Of a DNA stretch of 64,000 bases, positions 16,940-26,415 are shown piece after piece. The stretch is from Acidimicrobiaceae bacterium (GTDB lineage Bacteria > Actinomycetota > Acidimicrobiia > Acidimicrobiales > UBA8592): NCBI GenBank assembly GCA_024641655.1, contig JAHECR010000001.1, positions 79,738-143,737 of the forward strand. Direction: 5' to 3'. Within the stretch, counting starts at the first letter, position 1. Each line of letters starts with the position of its first letter. A program made the position numbers and the translations under genes. The notes under the pieces are model-generated. The model did no database searches, was not told the origin of the DNA, and saw nothing but the letters and a program-made list of their open reading frames with translations.

Positions 16940-18174
16940 CGGGTTCCGACCCCCAGTTTCTTCTCGAGTCGTTGGCTCTCTCGGCTCATCGTGTATGACA
17001 CAGTCCAGAACAACAAGGCGCCGATGGTGAGGGTTTCACCGATCAGACCCTGACCGCGGAAGTCCGGTTGCTGTGTGATCGCCGGTGTCACGCTCAGCAG
17101 CTCGAACAGGCCCATCGCGACGCCAGCCAGCGCGGTGTCCTTGAACAACGAGATGAGCTGACCGATCTGGGCAGGGATCACGTTGCGTAGCGCCTGCGGC
17201 AGGATGACCAGTCCCATCTGACGCGGCGGCGAGAGCCCGAGCGCTTTCGCTGCTTCGAACTGTCCCTTCGGGACCGACTGGAGTCCGCCGCGGACGATCT
17301 CGGCCATGTACGACGCCGTGAACAACGTGAACACGATGATGGCGCGGGTGGGTGTCGACGGCTTCATCGATGCCGGAACGAAGAACCCCAAGGCGACGTT
17401 GGCGAACAGGAGCAGCACGAACAGGGGCGCGCCTCGGACGACCTCGATGTATAGCGTCGAGATGATGCGCACCAGCGGCAGGGAGGACCGGCGGCCCAGT
17501 GCGAGGAGCACACCGAGCGGGTAACAGAGAAGGATCGAGCAGAACGCGAGGAACAGGTTCAGCAGGAACCCTCCCCACTCGTCGAAACCCACCGCGGTCA
17601 CGACATAGAAGTAGAACGCGAGGGGAACCGCGGCCAGGAGGGTCAGCAGGCCGGCGTTCTGCAGCGGCGTGAGTTCATGACGGCCGAGGATCGGGCCGAC
17701 CAGGCGCCCGGCGACGGCCGCCACCACAGCCAGCGCGACGGTGACCGTGGGACCTGCGGTCTCGGTCAACGCCAGCAACAAGATCACGACGATGGCCGGG
17801 ATCCAGAACCGCTCGACCAGGTCGAGCACCCGACGTCGCGAGAGGCGGGTCTCGTCGGCCGCCGCCCGGCCGGCGCGAACCTGACGCGCATGCACCATGC
17901 CGGCCACGAGGCCACCCCAGGCAGCGAGACCGATCACGACCGCCGAGAGGCGCTCCATCTCTTCTGCGGGATACCGCCCGATCATCAACAGCCGCAGGTT
18001 CACCCGGACGATGTCCCAGCGACCCGTCCAACCCACGAACCTCACGGTCTTGTAGAGAACCACGCCCGCCACGACGGCTGACACCACGGTGACGATGCTG
18101 TCGAGGACCGAACGGAACAGGTTCCGACGGAGCCAGACGAGAGCGGTGTTGCGCGGAGCCACAGGCGCGCTCAT
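16936..18174 (-). CDS. aapM: AapM-type permease of a general amino-acid importer
   Basis: The 412-residue permease has a long N-terminal hydrophobic half and a C-terminal transport domain with the EAA-like motif [15 protein letters not shown]. The long form (about 400 residues, not 220) is typical of Aap/Bzt systems. It would pair with AapQ in the membrane. ATGA overlap with aapQ; 4-nt overlap with aapP. Confidence 0.88.
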   Translation of the reverse strand: MSAPVAPRNTALVWLRRNLFRSVLDSIVTVVSAVVAGVVLYKTVRFVGWTGRWDIVRVNLRLLMIGRYPAEEMERLSAVVIGLAAWGGLVAGMVHARQVRAGRAAADETRLSRRRVLDLVERFWIPAIVVILLLALTETAGPTVTVALAVVAAVAGRLVGPILGRHELTPLQNAGLLTLLAAVPLAFYFYVVTAVGFDEWGGFLLNLFLAFCSILLCYPLGVLLALGRRSSLPLVRIISTLYIEVVRGAPLFVLLLFANVALGFFVPASMKPSTPTRAIIVFTLFTASYMAEIVRGGLQSVPKGQFEAAKALGLSPPRQMGLVILPQALRNVIPAQIGQLISLFKDTALAGVAMGLFELLSVTPAITQQPDFRGQGLIGETLTIGALLFWTVSYTMSRESQRLEKKLGVGTR

Positions 18175-19340
18175 CGTTCCACCAGCGCAAACCGTCGGTT
18201 CGCGATGTTGACCAACAGCGAGGTGACCAGCGAGATCGACACGTAGATGCTCAGCGCGATGGCGAACGCTGGAACCGCGGGCGATCCGTTACCGACCGTT
18301 GTCTGAGTGACCAAGGTCAGGTCGTAGTAGCCGATCCCCGCACCGAGGGAGGAGTTCTTGATCAGGTTGAGGTACTGGTTGCCGACCGGGGGAATGGCGA
18401 TGCGGAAGGCCTGCGGTAGCACCACGAACCACATGCGTTGGAAGCCGCTGAGGGCCAGGGCGTCGGCGGCTTCGCCCTGTCCTTTGGGCACGGCTTGGAT
18501 CGAGCCTCGCACGATCTCCGCTATGTGGCTGGCGGTGTAGACCACGAGGGCGAAGAACAGGGCGAAGAACGAGGGATCGACGCGAATGCCGCCTACGGCG
18601 CTTCGCCCCTCGACGCTGGGTGCGGTGGCGCCGTACCCGAATGCCACCCAGCCGATGACGAGGACGCCGACGAGAACACCGCCGCCCCACAAACCCGTGC
18701 GCGCTGCCACACCGGTGCGGTCGAAGACGCCACGCCGCCAGCGGGCCACCAGGTACGCCGCCACGACAGCGATGAGTCCCAGAACCACGAGACCCCGCCC
18801 GGAACCCTCGAACCACAACAGGTTGATCCCACGGTTCGACACCACGAGGAGCCCCAGGGGCGTCCAAGCGTTCTCGACGCGAGGAAAGACTCCGAGCACG
18901 AGCGCGAGTTGACCGAAGACCACGAACAACAGCAGCGGGATGTTGCGCACCGCTTCGACGTACACCGCTGCAAGCTTGGCCACGAGCCAGTTGCTGCTCA
19001 GGCGGCCGACGCCGACCAGAGTGCCGAGAATGGTGGCGGCGACGATGCCTGCCACCGCTATGCGCAACGTGTTGAGGAAGCCTTCCCGGATGGCATCGCG
19101 CACCGGTGCGTTCTGGGACAGTTCGTTGCCCGTGATCTCGAACGACGCCGGGTTGTCCAGGAAGTCGAAGTTCGTCGAGATGCCCTGGTTGCTGGCGTTG
19201 GTGCGGTAGTTGCCGTAGAGCCAGAGCACCGCGCCCACGGCAACCGCGACCACGGCGATCTGGAACAGCCACTGCAGCACGCGAACGTCGCGCCAGAACG
19301 GGACACGGATGTCACCCGGCGTCTGGCTCACCGATGTCAT
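18171..19340 (-). CDS. aapQ: AapQ-type permease of a general amino-acid importer
   Basis: The 389-residue permease has the AapQ/BztB N-terminal region (GNYRTNASNQGISTNFDFLD) and the transport-domain motif GEAADALALSGFQRMWFVV. It is separated from the binding-protein gene by 90 nt containing a strong hairpin, and coupled to aapM downstream. Confidence 0.88.
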   Translation of the reverse strand: MTSVSQTPGDIRVPFWRDVRVLQWLFQIAVVAVAVGAVLWLYGNYRTNASNQGISTNFDFLDNPASFEITGNELSQNAPVRDAIREGFLNTLRIAVAGIVAATILGTLVGVGRLSSNWLVAKLAAVYVEAVRNIPLLLFVVFGQLALVLGVFPRVENAWTPLGLLVVSNRGINLLWFEGSGRGLVVLGLIAVVAAYLVARWRRGVFDRTGVAARTGLWGGGVLVGVLVIGWVAFGYGATAPSVEGRSAVGGIRVDPSFFALFFALVVYTASHIAEIVRGSIQAVPKGQGEAADALALSGFQRMWFVVLPQAFRIAIPPVGNQYLNLIKNSSLGAGIGYYDLTLVTQTTVGNGSPAVPAFAIALSIYVSISLVTSLLVNIANRRFALVER

Positions 19341-19367
19341 GATGCGCGGCCCTCGGGCGCACGGGGT

Positions 19368-19391
19368 TGACCGGCCGTTGCCGGCCGGTCA
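19368..19391 (-). terminator. Intra-operon hairpin between aapJ and aapQ
   Basis: TGACCGGCCG, loop TTGC, then CGGCCGGTCA form a perfect 10-bp GC-rich stem in the 90-nt gap. A hairpin placed behind a binding-protein gene and before its permeases commonly protects the upstream mRNA or partly terminates transcription, so that binding protein exceeds permease. That role is inferred. Confidence 0.65.
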
Positions 19392-19430
19392 GCCCCCATC
19401 AACTCGATCATCAGGGACACGCAGTTCCGA

Positions 19431-20546
19431 TCAGCGGTACGGCGGCGCGTACAACAGGCCCCCATCGATCCACAGTGCGTTGACGCCTCGCTCGAGGCCG
19501 AGTGGAGCGAGGTGCCGGTCGAAGATCTCACCGTAGTTCCCAACCTGGGAGATCACCTTGGAGGCGAAGTCGGTCGGCAGCCCAAGGCCGGGGTCGAAGG
19601 TGGTGTTGGTGCCCTCGTTGTCGAACTCGAGGCCGAGGAACTTCCGGATGTTCACGTCGTCGGTGTCGGCGAAGCTCCCGATGTTCGACGAGGTGATCCC
19701 CCACTCCTCGGCCTGGATGGTGGCCAGGACCGCCCAGTTGACCGCCTGAGCAAGCTCGCTGTCGCCGTCGGCCACTGCAGGTGCAAGGGGCTCCTTCGAG
19801 AAGACCTCGGGCAGGATCATCAAGGCGTCGGGCCCGTCAGGGTAGGCCGAGCGCAAGCTCGTGAGCTGGCTCGTGTCCGAGGACCAACCGTCGCACTGGC
19901 CGGCGACGAACGCCTCCTGCAGCAGATCGGTGTCGGCGAAGGACCGGACCTCCCAGTCGAGACCCAGGCGCGTCGCTTCTCCCGCGGCATTGCCCTCGGT
20001 CGTCGTGCCCTGCGTCACACACACGATGACGCCGTCCATGTCCGCGATGCTGGCGAAGCCGCTGTCGGAGGTGACCATCATGCCCTGGCCGTCATAGAAG
20101 TTCGGCTGCAGGAAGGTCGCGCTCTCACCGCCGTCGCGCCCCGCTGTCCAGGTCGTGTTGCGGACGAGGACGTCGATCTCGCCGGACTGCAGGGCCGTGA
20201 ACCGGTCAGCGGTCTCGAGGTCGACGTGCGTCACCTTGGTGGCGTCGCCGAGGATCGCTGCGGCGATGACTCGGCAGAAATCGGAGTCGAACCCGATATG
20301 GTCGCCGTTGTCGTCGAGGACCGCGAAGCCCGGCAGCGCGTCACGAGTGCCGCACTTGAGCGTGCCGGCAGCCTGGATCTGGGCGATCCTGCCGCCGGTC
20401 TGGGCGCCGCTCCCGCCGTCGTCGGTGGCTCCGCTGTCGTCGGCGGCGCTGTCGTCGTCACCGCAGGCAGCAGCCAGCAGCGTGAAGGCGAACAGTACGG
20501 CCAGCAGCCGCAGCAGTTTCGTCGAAGGTCTCGTGGTCTGGGTCAT
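19431..20546 (-). CDS. aapJ: AapJ-type amino-acid-binding lipoprotein
   Basis: The 371-residue protein has a lipoprotein signal (FTLLAAAC), an Asp/Ser/Gly-rich linker and a binding domain (LKCGTRDALPGFAVLDDNG; DRFTALQSGEIDVLVRNTTW; NFYDGQGMMV) typical of AapJ/BztA. It would capture a range of L-amino acids for AapQMP. The ATG follows AAGGAGA by 7 nt. Confidence 0.92.
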   Translation of the reverse strand: MTQTTRPSTKLLRLLAVLFAFTLLAAACGDDDSAADDSGATDDGGSGAQTGGRIAQIQAAGTLKCGTRDALPGFAVLDDNGDHIGFDSDFCRVIAAAILGDATKVTHVDLETADRFTALQSGEIDVLVRNTTWTAGRDGGESATFLQPNFYDGQGMMVTSDSGFASIADMDGVIVCVTQGTTTEGNAAGEATRLGLDWEVRSFADTDLLQEAFVAGQCDGWSSDTSQLTSLRSAYPDGPDALMILPEVFSKEPLAPAVADGDSELAQAVNWAVLATIQAEEWGITSSNIGSFADTDDVNIRKFLGLEFDNEGTNTTFDPGLGLPTDFASKVISQVGNYGEIFDRHLAPLGLERGVNALWIDGGLLYAPPYR

Positions 20547-20602
20547 GTCTCTCTCCTTCTTGGCTGGCCGGCTTCCCCGTACCCGACAGCAACGTGGTCG
20601 CG

Positions 20603-20608
20603 ACCCTA
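20603..20608 (-). promoter_or_regulatory. Possible -10 TAGGGT of the aap operon
   Basis: TAGGGT on the minus strand lies about 56 nt before aapJ, giving a leader of roughly 50 nt that carries the Shine-Dalgarno. No riboswitch-like structure is evident in this leader. Confidence 0.35.
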
Positions 20609-20676
20609 TGGGGACCGGACCCGACCGTGCAAGAACAGCGCCCGCGACCAAGCCGCCCGGCCGACACACGAAGCGG

Positions 20677-20682
20677 TACCGT
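20677..20682 (+). promoter_or_regulatory. Leaderless -10 element TACCGT (serB)
   Basis: TACCGT ends 7 nt before the GTG at 20690. The GGAGG inside the gap is too close to the start codon to act as a ribosome site. Confidence 0.55.
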
Positions 20683-20689
20683 GGAGGCC

Positions 20690-21877
20690 GTGAGCGACCA
20701 GCGCACCGTCCTCGTCAGGGTCAGTGGGCCCGACGAACCGGGCATCTCGGCGGGGCTGTTCAGCGTGCTGGCCGAATTGGGGGCCGTGGTGCTCGACGTC
20801 GAGCAAGTCGTGGTTCGCCGGCGGCTCACCCTCGACGTGCTGATCGGCGTCCCCACCGACGACGACGACGCGCTCAAGGACCTCCTCCTCTTCGGGTTCA
20901 AGCGCCAGCTGACGATCGACATCGAAGACGTCGAGGACACGCCGACCGAGTACCGGACACCTCACGTGGTCACGGTCATCGGCCCGGAGCTGACTCCGTC
21001 CGAGCTGAAGGCCGCTGCCGACGCCATCGCCGACGGCAACGGAAACATCGATCGGATCGTCCGTCTTAGCCGATACCCGGTGATGAGTTACGAGTTCTCG
21101 ATCTCCGACGGCGACGCCGACGTGATCCGCCGCAATCTGCTGGCCGCAGCCGCGGCGAACCCGGGCATGGATCTGGCCATCCAACGCCAGGGCCTGAGCC
21201 GGCGCGCGAAGCGACTCGTGATCCTCGACGTGGACTCCACGCTCATCCAGGACGAGGTCATCGACCTCCTCGCGGAGCAGGCCGGGTGCGGACCCGAGGT
21301 CGCGGCGGTGACCGAGGCGGCGATGGCGGGCGAGCTCGACTTCGCCGCGTCGGTGCGGGCGAGGGTCGCGCTGCTCGAAGGGCTCGACGAGGTCGCCCTG
21401 GAACGAGCCTGGCGCCAGTTGCGACTCACGCCGGGGGCACGCACCTTCTGCCGAACCCTGCAGCGGCTCGGGTACACGACCGCCCTCGTCAGCGGCGGGT
21501 TCAGCGTGTTCACCGAGCGGCTCCGCCGCGACCTCGGGATCGCCTACGCGCGAGCCAACGAGCTCGAGATCATCGACGGGCGACTGACCGGCCGGCTGGT
21601 CGGGCCGATCGTCGACCGCGCCGCGAAAGCCCGGTTCCTGCACGAGGTTGCCGAGGCGGAAGGGGTTCCGATCCAGCAGACCGTCGCCATCGGCGACGGC
21701 GCGAACGACCTCGACATGCTCGCCGAGGCCGGCCTCGGCATCGCGTTCAACGCCAAGCCGGTCGTACGCGACGCTGCCGACACGAGCCTGCGGGTTCCCT
21801 ATCTCGATGCCATCTTGTTCCTGCTAGGCGTGAGTCGCGAGGAGATCGAGGCGGCAGACGCCCATCTCGATACCTGA
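20690..21877 (+). CDS. serB: Phosphoserine phosphatase SerB with ACT domains
   Basis: The 395-residue protein has one or two N-terminal ACT-type domains (about 5-165; VSGPDEPGISAGLFSVL) and a HAD phosphatase domain with the nucleophile motif DVDSTLIQDEVIDLLA, the SGGFSVFTERL motif and GDGANDLDML. It performs the last step of serine synthesis; ACT domains usually bind serine as feedback signal. The GTG start was chosen by the leaderless promoter. Confidence 0.93.
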   Translation: MSDQRTVLVRVSGPDEPGISAGLFSVLAELGAVVLDVEQVVVRRRLTLDVLIGVPTDDDDALKDLLLFGFKRQLTIDIEDVEDTPTEYRTPHVVTVIGPELTPSELKAAADAIADGNGNIDRIVRLSRYPVMSYEFSISDGDADVIRRNLLAAAAANPGMDLAIQRQGLSRRAKRLVILDVDSTLIQDEVIDLLAEQAGCGPEVAAVTEAAMAGELDFAASVRARVALLEGLDEVALERAWRQLRLTPGARTFCRTLQRLGYTTALVSGGFSVFTERLRRDLGIAYARANELEIIDGRLTGRLVGPIVDRAAKARFLHEVAEAEGVPIQQTVAIGDGANDLDMLAEAGLGIAFNAKPVVRDAADTSLRVPYLDAILFLLGVSREEIEAADAHLDT

Positions 21878-21946
21878 CCCCGGCGCGACGGCAGTTCCGG
21901 CGATATGGTCCGAAAGGCTCAGGTCGAATGCCCCAGAGCCGATGGG

Positions 21947-23878
21947 ATGGCCATGGCTGGCACCACCAGTGCAACGCGTCCCCTGCCCGACACCACCCCC
22001 GCGGCCGATCTGCGCGGCGATGGCAGCACGTCGTCGACGGCGACGTGGGAAAGGATCCGAGCGCGGGTCGAACGGCAGCTCGCACAGATCGAGCTCCATG
22101 CCCACCACGTGCTCGAGACCGGACGCGCGCCGGAGGACTCGACGCCGGCGATCGACGCAGCACGATCACTCACGAACGGGTTTCGTCAGCTCGATCTCCC
22201 GGCCCCCGCGGCGCTGGCGCGCCGAGCCACCGACCTGCTCACGCGTGCCCCTGCGAACGTCCAGACCGCGATCGAGCTTGCGTCGCTCACCGACGACGTC
22301 CGGGATCTCATCGCAATTGCCATCGCCGAGGTGACGACCACCGATGGCGAAGGGCTGGTCCTCGTCGTCGGGCCGTCCACCGTGCAGGTCGACACGACGA
22401 GCTGGATGTTGGCTCGTCGTGGTCACCGGATCGTTCACGATGCGAGCGCGTTGCCCACCCTCGGCGAACCACCCGCGGCGATCCTGGTGTACCTCGGGCC
22501 CACGGCCGATGCCGCGAATGTCGCGCGGGCGGCGCGCCTCGCGTACCCGGACGCAGCGGTGGTCGGTCTCCACGACGCCGCGAATGTGGAGATCGTCGCG
22601 GTCGTCGCCTCCTCGCTGCACGCCCTCGTTGCGCTCGACGAGACGCCTGCGGCGATCGGTCTCGAGGTCGACCGAGCCATCGCGCTGCGCCGGGCGCAGT
22701 ACACGATCGTCGTCTCGGGCGATGCCGACGACCTCCGCGGCCGCATCAGCACCGCCACCGTGGAGCCCGCTCCCGACGGACTCGACGAACTGCTTCACAG
22801 CCTGCAGCGACCGACGACGGCCTTCGTGATCGACGACCAGTTCGATACCGTCGGGGTCCTCCACCTGGCGTCGACCATCCGCGCCGTTCCCCGAACGCGC
22901 ACCACCCCGATCGTCTCGCTGGGGCGGCACTCCCGAGCCGAGCGCGGCCGCCTCGCCGGGTACGACGTGATCTGTGCCAAGCCACTCGAAGAGTGGCTTC
23001 CCATGGTCCTCGAACGGCTCCGCACCGCCGCTGCCGCTGCGTTCACGGCATCGACTGCCTCTGGGCGAGGCATCCACGCCTGGGGCGCGGCCCAGCTCCT
23101 GATCGATCGCGCCCTGGTCGGGGCGCTCCGAATGTCCTCGCCCGTGTCGCTGGCACTCGTCAAGGTCCCAGGTGACCTGCCCGCAGCGATACGCGCCACA
23201 CTCGAGGAAACTCTCGAGGTCGAGTTCCGACGCAACGACATCGTCGGCGCACGCGGCGACGGGGAGTACGTCGTCGCCCTCCAGGGCGCGCCGCGGCACA
23301 TTGCCCTCCAACGCCTCACCGAAGTCGCCACCCGGCTCCACTTCGACGAGCACCACTGCCGGATCGGTATCGCCCAGCTCCCCCAGGACGGACGGTCCGC
23401 GACCGAGCTGCTCATCGCCGCCGACAGCGTCGCCGAGCGGGCGCGTCAGGCCGACGGACCAGCGGTGACGGGTAGCAACTGGAGGCCCGAGAACGAGACC
23501 GTCGCCGACGTGCTGATCGTCGATCCCGACGAGATCCTCACGAGCGTGATGCGGGTCGCCCTGGAGACCCGCGGCCTGAAGGCCGAGTCCCTGCACAACG
23601 GTCACGACGCCTACGAGCGCCTGTTCGGTCTTACGACTGCGTCGCTCCCGCGCGTCATCGTCCTGGAAACGGACACGCCGGGCATCGACGGCCTTCAACT
23701 CCTCGAGCACCTCCGCCGCGCCTCGCTGCTCGGTAGGGTCCGCGTCCTCCTGCTCACGTCGCGCTCGCGTGAGGCCGATGTCCGCAGGGCGCTCGAGCTA
23801 GGGGCCGACGACGTGGTCAGCAAACCGTTCCTGACCTCGCTGTTCGTGCACCGCGTGACCCGGATGGCGACGGCATGA
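21947..23878 (+). CDS. Multidomain regulator with degenerate Hpt, GGDEF-like and receiver domains
   Basis: The protein of about 643 residues appears to contain: an Hpt-like helical bundle (30-95) whose His position is Arg73 (ARSLTNGFRQLDL); two receiver-like regions (about 108-215 and 265-345); a GGDEF-like domain (about 365-490) with GDGEY at 437-441 in place of GGDEF; and a C-terminal receiver (about 518-640). The last receiver keeps the acidic pair and the Lys (VSKPF), but the phospho-acceptor Asp is Glu574 (VLETDTPG). It is therefore unlikely to run a normal phosphorelay or make c-di-GMP and may be a scaffold or sensor. It is coupled by ATGA to a HEAT protein. Alternative starts are ATG at 21905, which overlaps a TATGGT -10 element, and ATG at 21953. 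Confidence 0.8.
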   Translation: MAMAGTTSATRPLPDTTPAADLRGDGSTSSTATWERIRARVERQLAQIELHAHHVLETGRAPEDSTPAIDAARSLTNGFRQLDLPAPAALARRATDLLTRAPANVQTAIELASLTDDVRDLIAIAIAEVTTTDGEGLVLVVGPSTVQVDTTSWMLARRGHRIVHDASALPTLGEPPAAILVYLGPTADAANVARAARLAYPDAAVVGLHDAANVEIVAVVASSLHALVALDETPAAIGLEVDRAIALRRAQYTIVVSGDADDLRGRISTATVEPAPDGLDELLHSLQRPTTAFVIDDQFDTVGVLHLASTIRAVPRTRTTPIVSLGRHSRAERGRLAGYDVICAKPLEEWLPMVLERLRTAAAAAFTASTASGRGIHAWGAAQLLIDRALVGALRMSSPVSLALVKVPGDLPAAIRATLEETLEVEFRRNDIVGARGDGEYVVALQGAPRHIALQRLTEVATRLHFDEHHCRIGIAQLPQDGRSATELLIAADSVAERARQADGPAVTGSNWRPENETVADVLIVDPDEILTSVMRVALETRGLKAESLHNGHDAYERLFGLTTASLPRVIVLETDTPGIDGLQLLEHLRRASLLGRVRVLLLTSRSREADVRRALELGADDVVSKPFLTSLFVHRVTRMATA

Positions 23879-24981
23879 CCGCGACGTCGCTGCGGATCGC
23901 CGCCGTCGCCTTCGGCTGCCTCTGCACCATGTACCTCGTCGGCGGCGCGCTCATCGACGCGCTCCGCCGCTCGCGGACCATCCGTATCGCGCGAGCCCAC
24001 GGCTCGATTGCCACAGTGCTGCTCGCCGCAGACGAGGAAGCGGAGGAGGCGGCCATGGGCCTGCCCCGACTCCGTCGCCACGACCTCATCAGCCTGCTCG
24101 TCGACCTGACCGTCGAACTCGACGGCGACGCGAAGAAGCGCCTGCGCCAGCTCGTGTCCGCGAGTGGACTCTCGGGTCGCATCCGTCGCATGGGGCGAAG
24201 CCGGACCTGGCGCACGAGGACGCAGGGGGCGCGGCTCGCATCGATGCTGGGCGACGGAGATCTGCAACGCAGCCTCCTCGGAGATCGCCACGTCAGCGTC
24301 CGGGCGGCAACCGCGGAGACGCTCGATCGCCAGGCGGCGAGCGAGAACATCGACCTGCTCCTCGACCTGCTCGACGATCCCAACCCCTCGGTTCGGTTCG
24401 CCGCCCAACAGGCGCTCCTGGCCGCAGACGGCAGGATCGTCGAAGCCCTCGCCGGCTACCTTGGCGACAGCGATCGCCCGGGCACCCTCTGGGCGCTCGA
24501 GGTCGCGGCGAACACCCCGCACGAGCGCCTCACGGAGGTGCTCGAGCGCCACGCGAGCAGCGAGGACCCGGCACGTCGAAGGGCGGCCACGGCAGCCATC
24601 TCCCGCGCCTTCCCCGACCCGGTCCCGCTGCTCGTCGAGCAACTCCAGCACGCCGACGCCGCGGTGCGAGCCGCGGCGGTGGAGGCGGTCGGCCGGCTGA
24701 CCATCCACAGCCTCGCGGCGCGCCTCGGGACGATGTTGTCGGACACCGCGTGGCCAGTCCGGCGCGCCGCGGGCCGAGCGCTCATCGACCTGGGCCCGCT
24801 CGGGGAGATGGTGCTGCGCCATCACCTCCACGACAACGACCGCTACGCACGCGACATGGCTCGGCTGACGCTCATCGCTGCGTCGGCGATGCCCGCGTCG
24901 CATGACTTCGACGTCGATGCATTCCTGCCCGACGACGCGGGCACCGACGCCGCGAGGGCCGCAGCCGGAATCGTGCCATGA
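23875..24981 (+). CDS. HEAT-repeat membrane protein
   Basis: The 368-residue protein has one N-terminal membrane helix (about 7-27), a basic linker, and HEAT-type helical repeats from about 120 to 345 (VSVRAATAETLDR; PSVRFAAQQALLA; AAVRAAAVEAVGRL; WPVRRAAGRALIDLG). Such repeats mediate protein-protein contact. Its place between the degenerate regulator and a glycosyltransferase, coupled to each by 4-nt overlaps, suggests it links signal input to the polymer synthase (inference). Confidence 0.85.
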   Translation: MTATSLRIAAVAFGCLCTMYLVGGALIDALRRSRTIRIARAHGSIATVLLAADEEAEEAAMGLPRLRRHDLISLLVDLTVELDGDAKKRLRQLVSASGLSGRIRRMGRSRTWRTRTQGARLASMLGDGDLQRSLLGDRHVSVRAATAETLDRQAASENIDLLLDLLDDPNPSVRFAAQQALLAADGRIVEALAGYLGDSDRPGTLWALEVAANTPHERLTEVLERHASSEDPARRRAATAAISRAFPDPVPLLVEQLQHADAAVRAAAVEAVGRLTIHSLAARLGTMLSDTAWPVRRAAGRALIDLGPLGEMVLRHHLHDNDRYARDMARLTLIAASAMPASHDFDVDAFLPDDAGTDAARAAAGIVP

Positions 24982-26405
24982 CCGCCGTCAGCTCGTACTT
25001 CGTACCGCTCGTCGTGGCCGTGCTCACGATCATCATCGCGGCGCAACTCCTCCTGTACGTCGCGGCGTCCGTCGAGCTGCGCCGGATCCGCCGGCGCGAC
25101 CGCCACCGTCTCTGGCGGCGCATCCTGAGCTCGCCGCTGTCACCGAGCGTCTCGGTTCTCGTGCCCGCTTACAACGAATCGGTGGCGATCGTCGAGTCCG
25201 TGCGCGGACTCCTCGCGCTCACCTACCCCAATCTCGAGATCGTCGTGGTCAACGACGGATCGAGCGACGACACCATGGACGTCCTCATCGAGGCATTCGA
25301 GCTCACCCCGGTCCCTCCCGTGTTCCGACGCTCGCTCGACACCCAGCCCATCGAGCAAATCCTGCGGTCCAGCGCGGAAACCCGCCTGATCATCGTGGAC
25401 AAGGAGAACGGCGGGAAGGCCGATGCGCTCAACGCGGCGATGAACGTCGCGAGCGGCGATCTCGTCTGCGCCATCGATGCCGACACCCTGGTGAACGCCG
25501 ACGCACTCCAGCTGCTCGTCCCACCCTTCCTCGAGGACCCCGAGGTGGTCGCGGTGGGCGGAACCATCCGCCTCGTGAACGACGCCAACCCCACCCCGGG
25601 CATGGTCAGCAAGGTGCATGCGCCGCGCAGGTGGTTGGTCGGCGCCCAGGCGGTCGAATACACCAGAGCGTTCCTGATCGGCCGGCTCGCGTGGAACCCG
25701 CTCGGAGGCAACCTGATCATCAGCGGCGCATTCGGCCTATTCCGGCGAGACGCCGTGATCGACGTCGGCGGATATGCGCACGGGTCGGTCGGTGAGGACA
25801 TGGAGCTCATCGTCCGGTTGCGCCGGCGGGCCTACGAGGATCGCGGGCGGGCCCGCATCGTCTTCAGCCCCGACCCGGTCGCATGGACCGAGGCGCCGGA
25901 ATCGGCGAGGACCCTCGCTCGTCAACGCAACCGGTGGTATCGCGGCCTGCTCGACGTGCTGGTCCGGCACCGCACCATGATCGGTCGACCGCAGTACGGG
26001 ACCGCCGGCCTCCTGGCCCTCCCCTACTTCGTACTCGTGGAGGCACTCGCGCCGGTACTCGAACTGATCGGCATCACCCTCACCCTCGTCGGGCTGGGCA
26101 CCGGGCTCATCGGTCCGGAGAGCCTCGGGCCGATCGCTGCGGCCTATCTCATCGGCATCTCCGCGACCATGCTCGTGTTGTTGTTCGACGATCTCGTGTT
26201 CGGCTCGTACTCGGGTACCCCGGACCGCCTCCGGCTCGTCGCGTACGCCCTGTTCGAGCAGCTCCTCTTCCGTCCCGCCACGGTCGTCTGGCGGGTATGG
26301 GGGCTGTGGCTGTTCCTGCGGGGTCGCAAGGAGTGGGGTGCGCAGGAGCGGCGCGGCTTCGCCAGGCCGGCGAGCCCGAGCGACGCGGCGTCCGCAGCGG
26401 CCTGA
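24978..26405 (+). CDS. Processive family-2 glycosyltransferase (PgaC/IcaA-like)
   Basis: The 475-residue enzyme has an N-terminal membrane helix, a GT-A domain (VSVLVPAYNES; nucleotide-binding DADT; VGEDMEL; QRNRW, the QxxRW motif of processive beta-glycosyltransferases) and three or four C-terminal membrane helices. This layout makes and exports polysaccharides such as poly-N-acetylglucosamine, cellulose or hyaluronan-like polymers; the sugar is not determined. No separate deacetylase or export protein is seen nearby. Confidence 0.88.
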   Translation: MTAVSSYFVPLVVAVLTIIIAAQLLLYVAASVELRRIRRRDRHRLWRRILSSPLSPSVSVLVPAYNESVAIVESVRGLLALTYPNLEIVVVNDGSSDDTMDVLIEAFELTPVPPVFRRSLDTQPIEQILRSSAETRLIIVDKENGGKADALNAAMNVASGDLVCAIDADTLVNADALQLLVPPFLEDPEVVAVGGTIRLVNDANPTPGMVSKVHAPRRWLVGAQAVEYTRAFLIGRLAWNPLGGNLIISGAFGLFRRDAVIDVGGYAHGSVGEDMELIVRLRRRAYEDRGRARIVFSPDPVAWTEAPESARTLARQRNRWYRGLLDVLVRHRTMIGRPQYGTAGLLALPYFVLVEALAPVLELIGITLTLVGLGTGLIGPESLGPIAAAYLIGISATMLVLLFDDLVFGSYSGTPDRLRLVAYALFEQLLFRPATVVWRVWGLWLFLRGRKEWGAQERRGFARPASPSDAASAAA

Positions 26406-26415
26406 GGGAGTGCCG

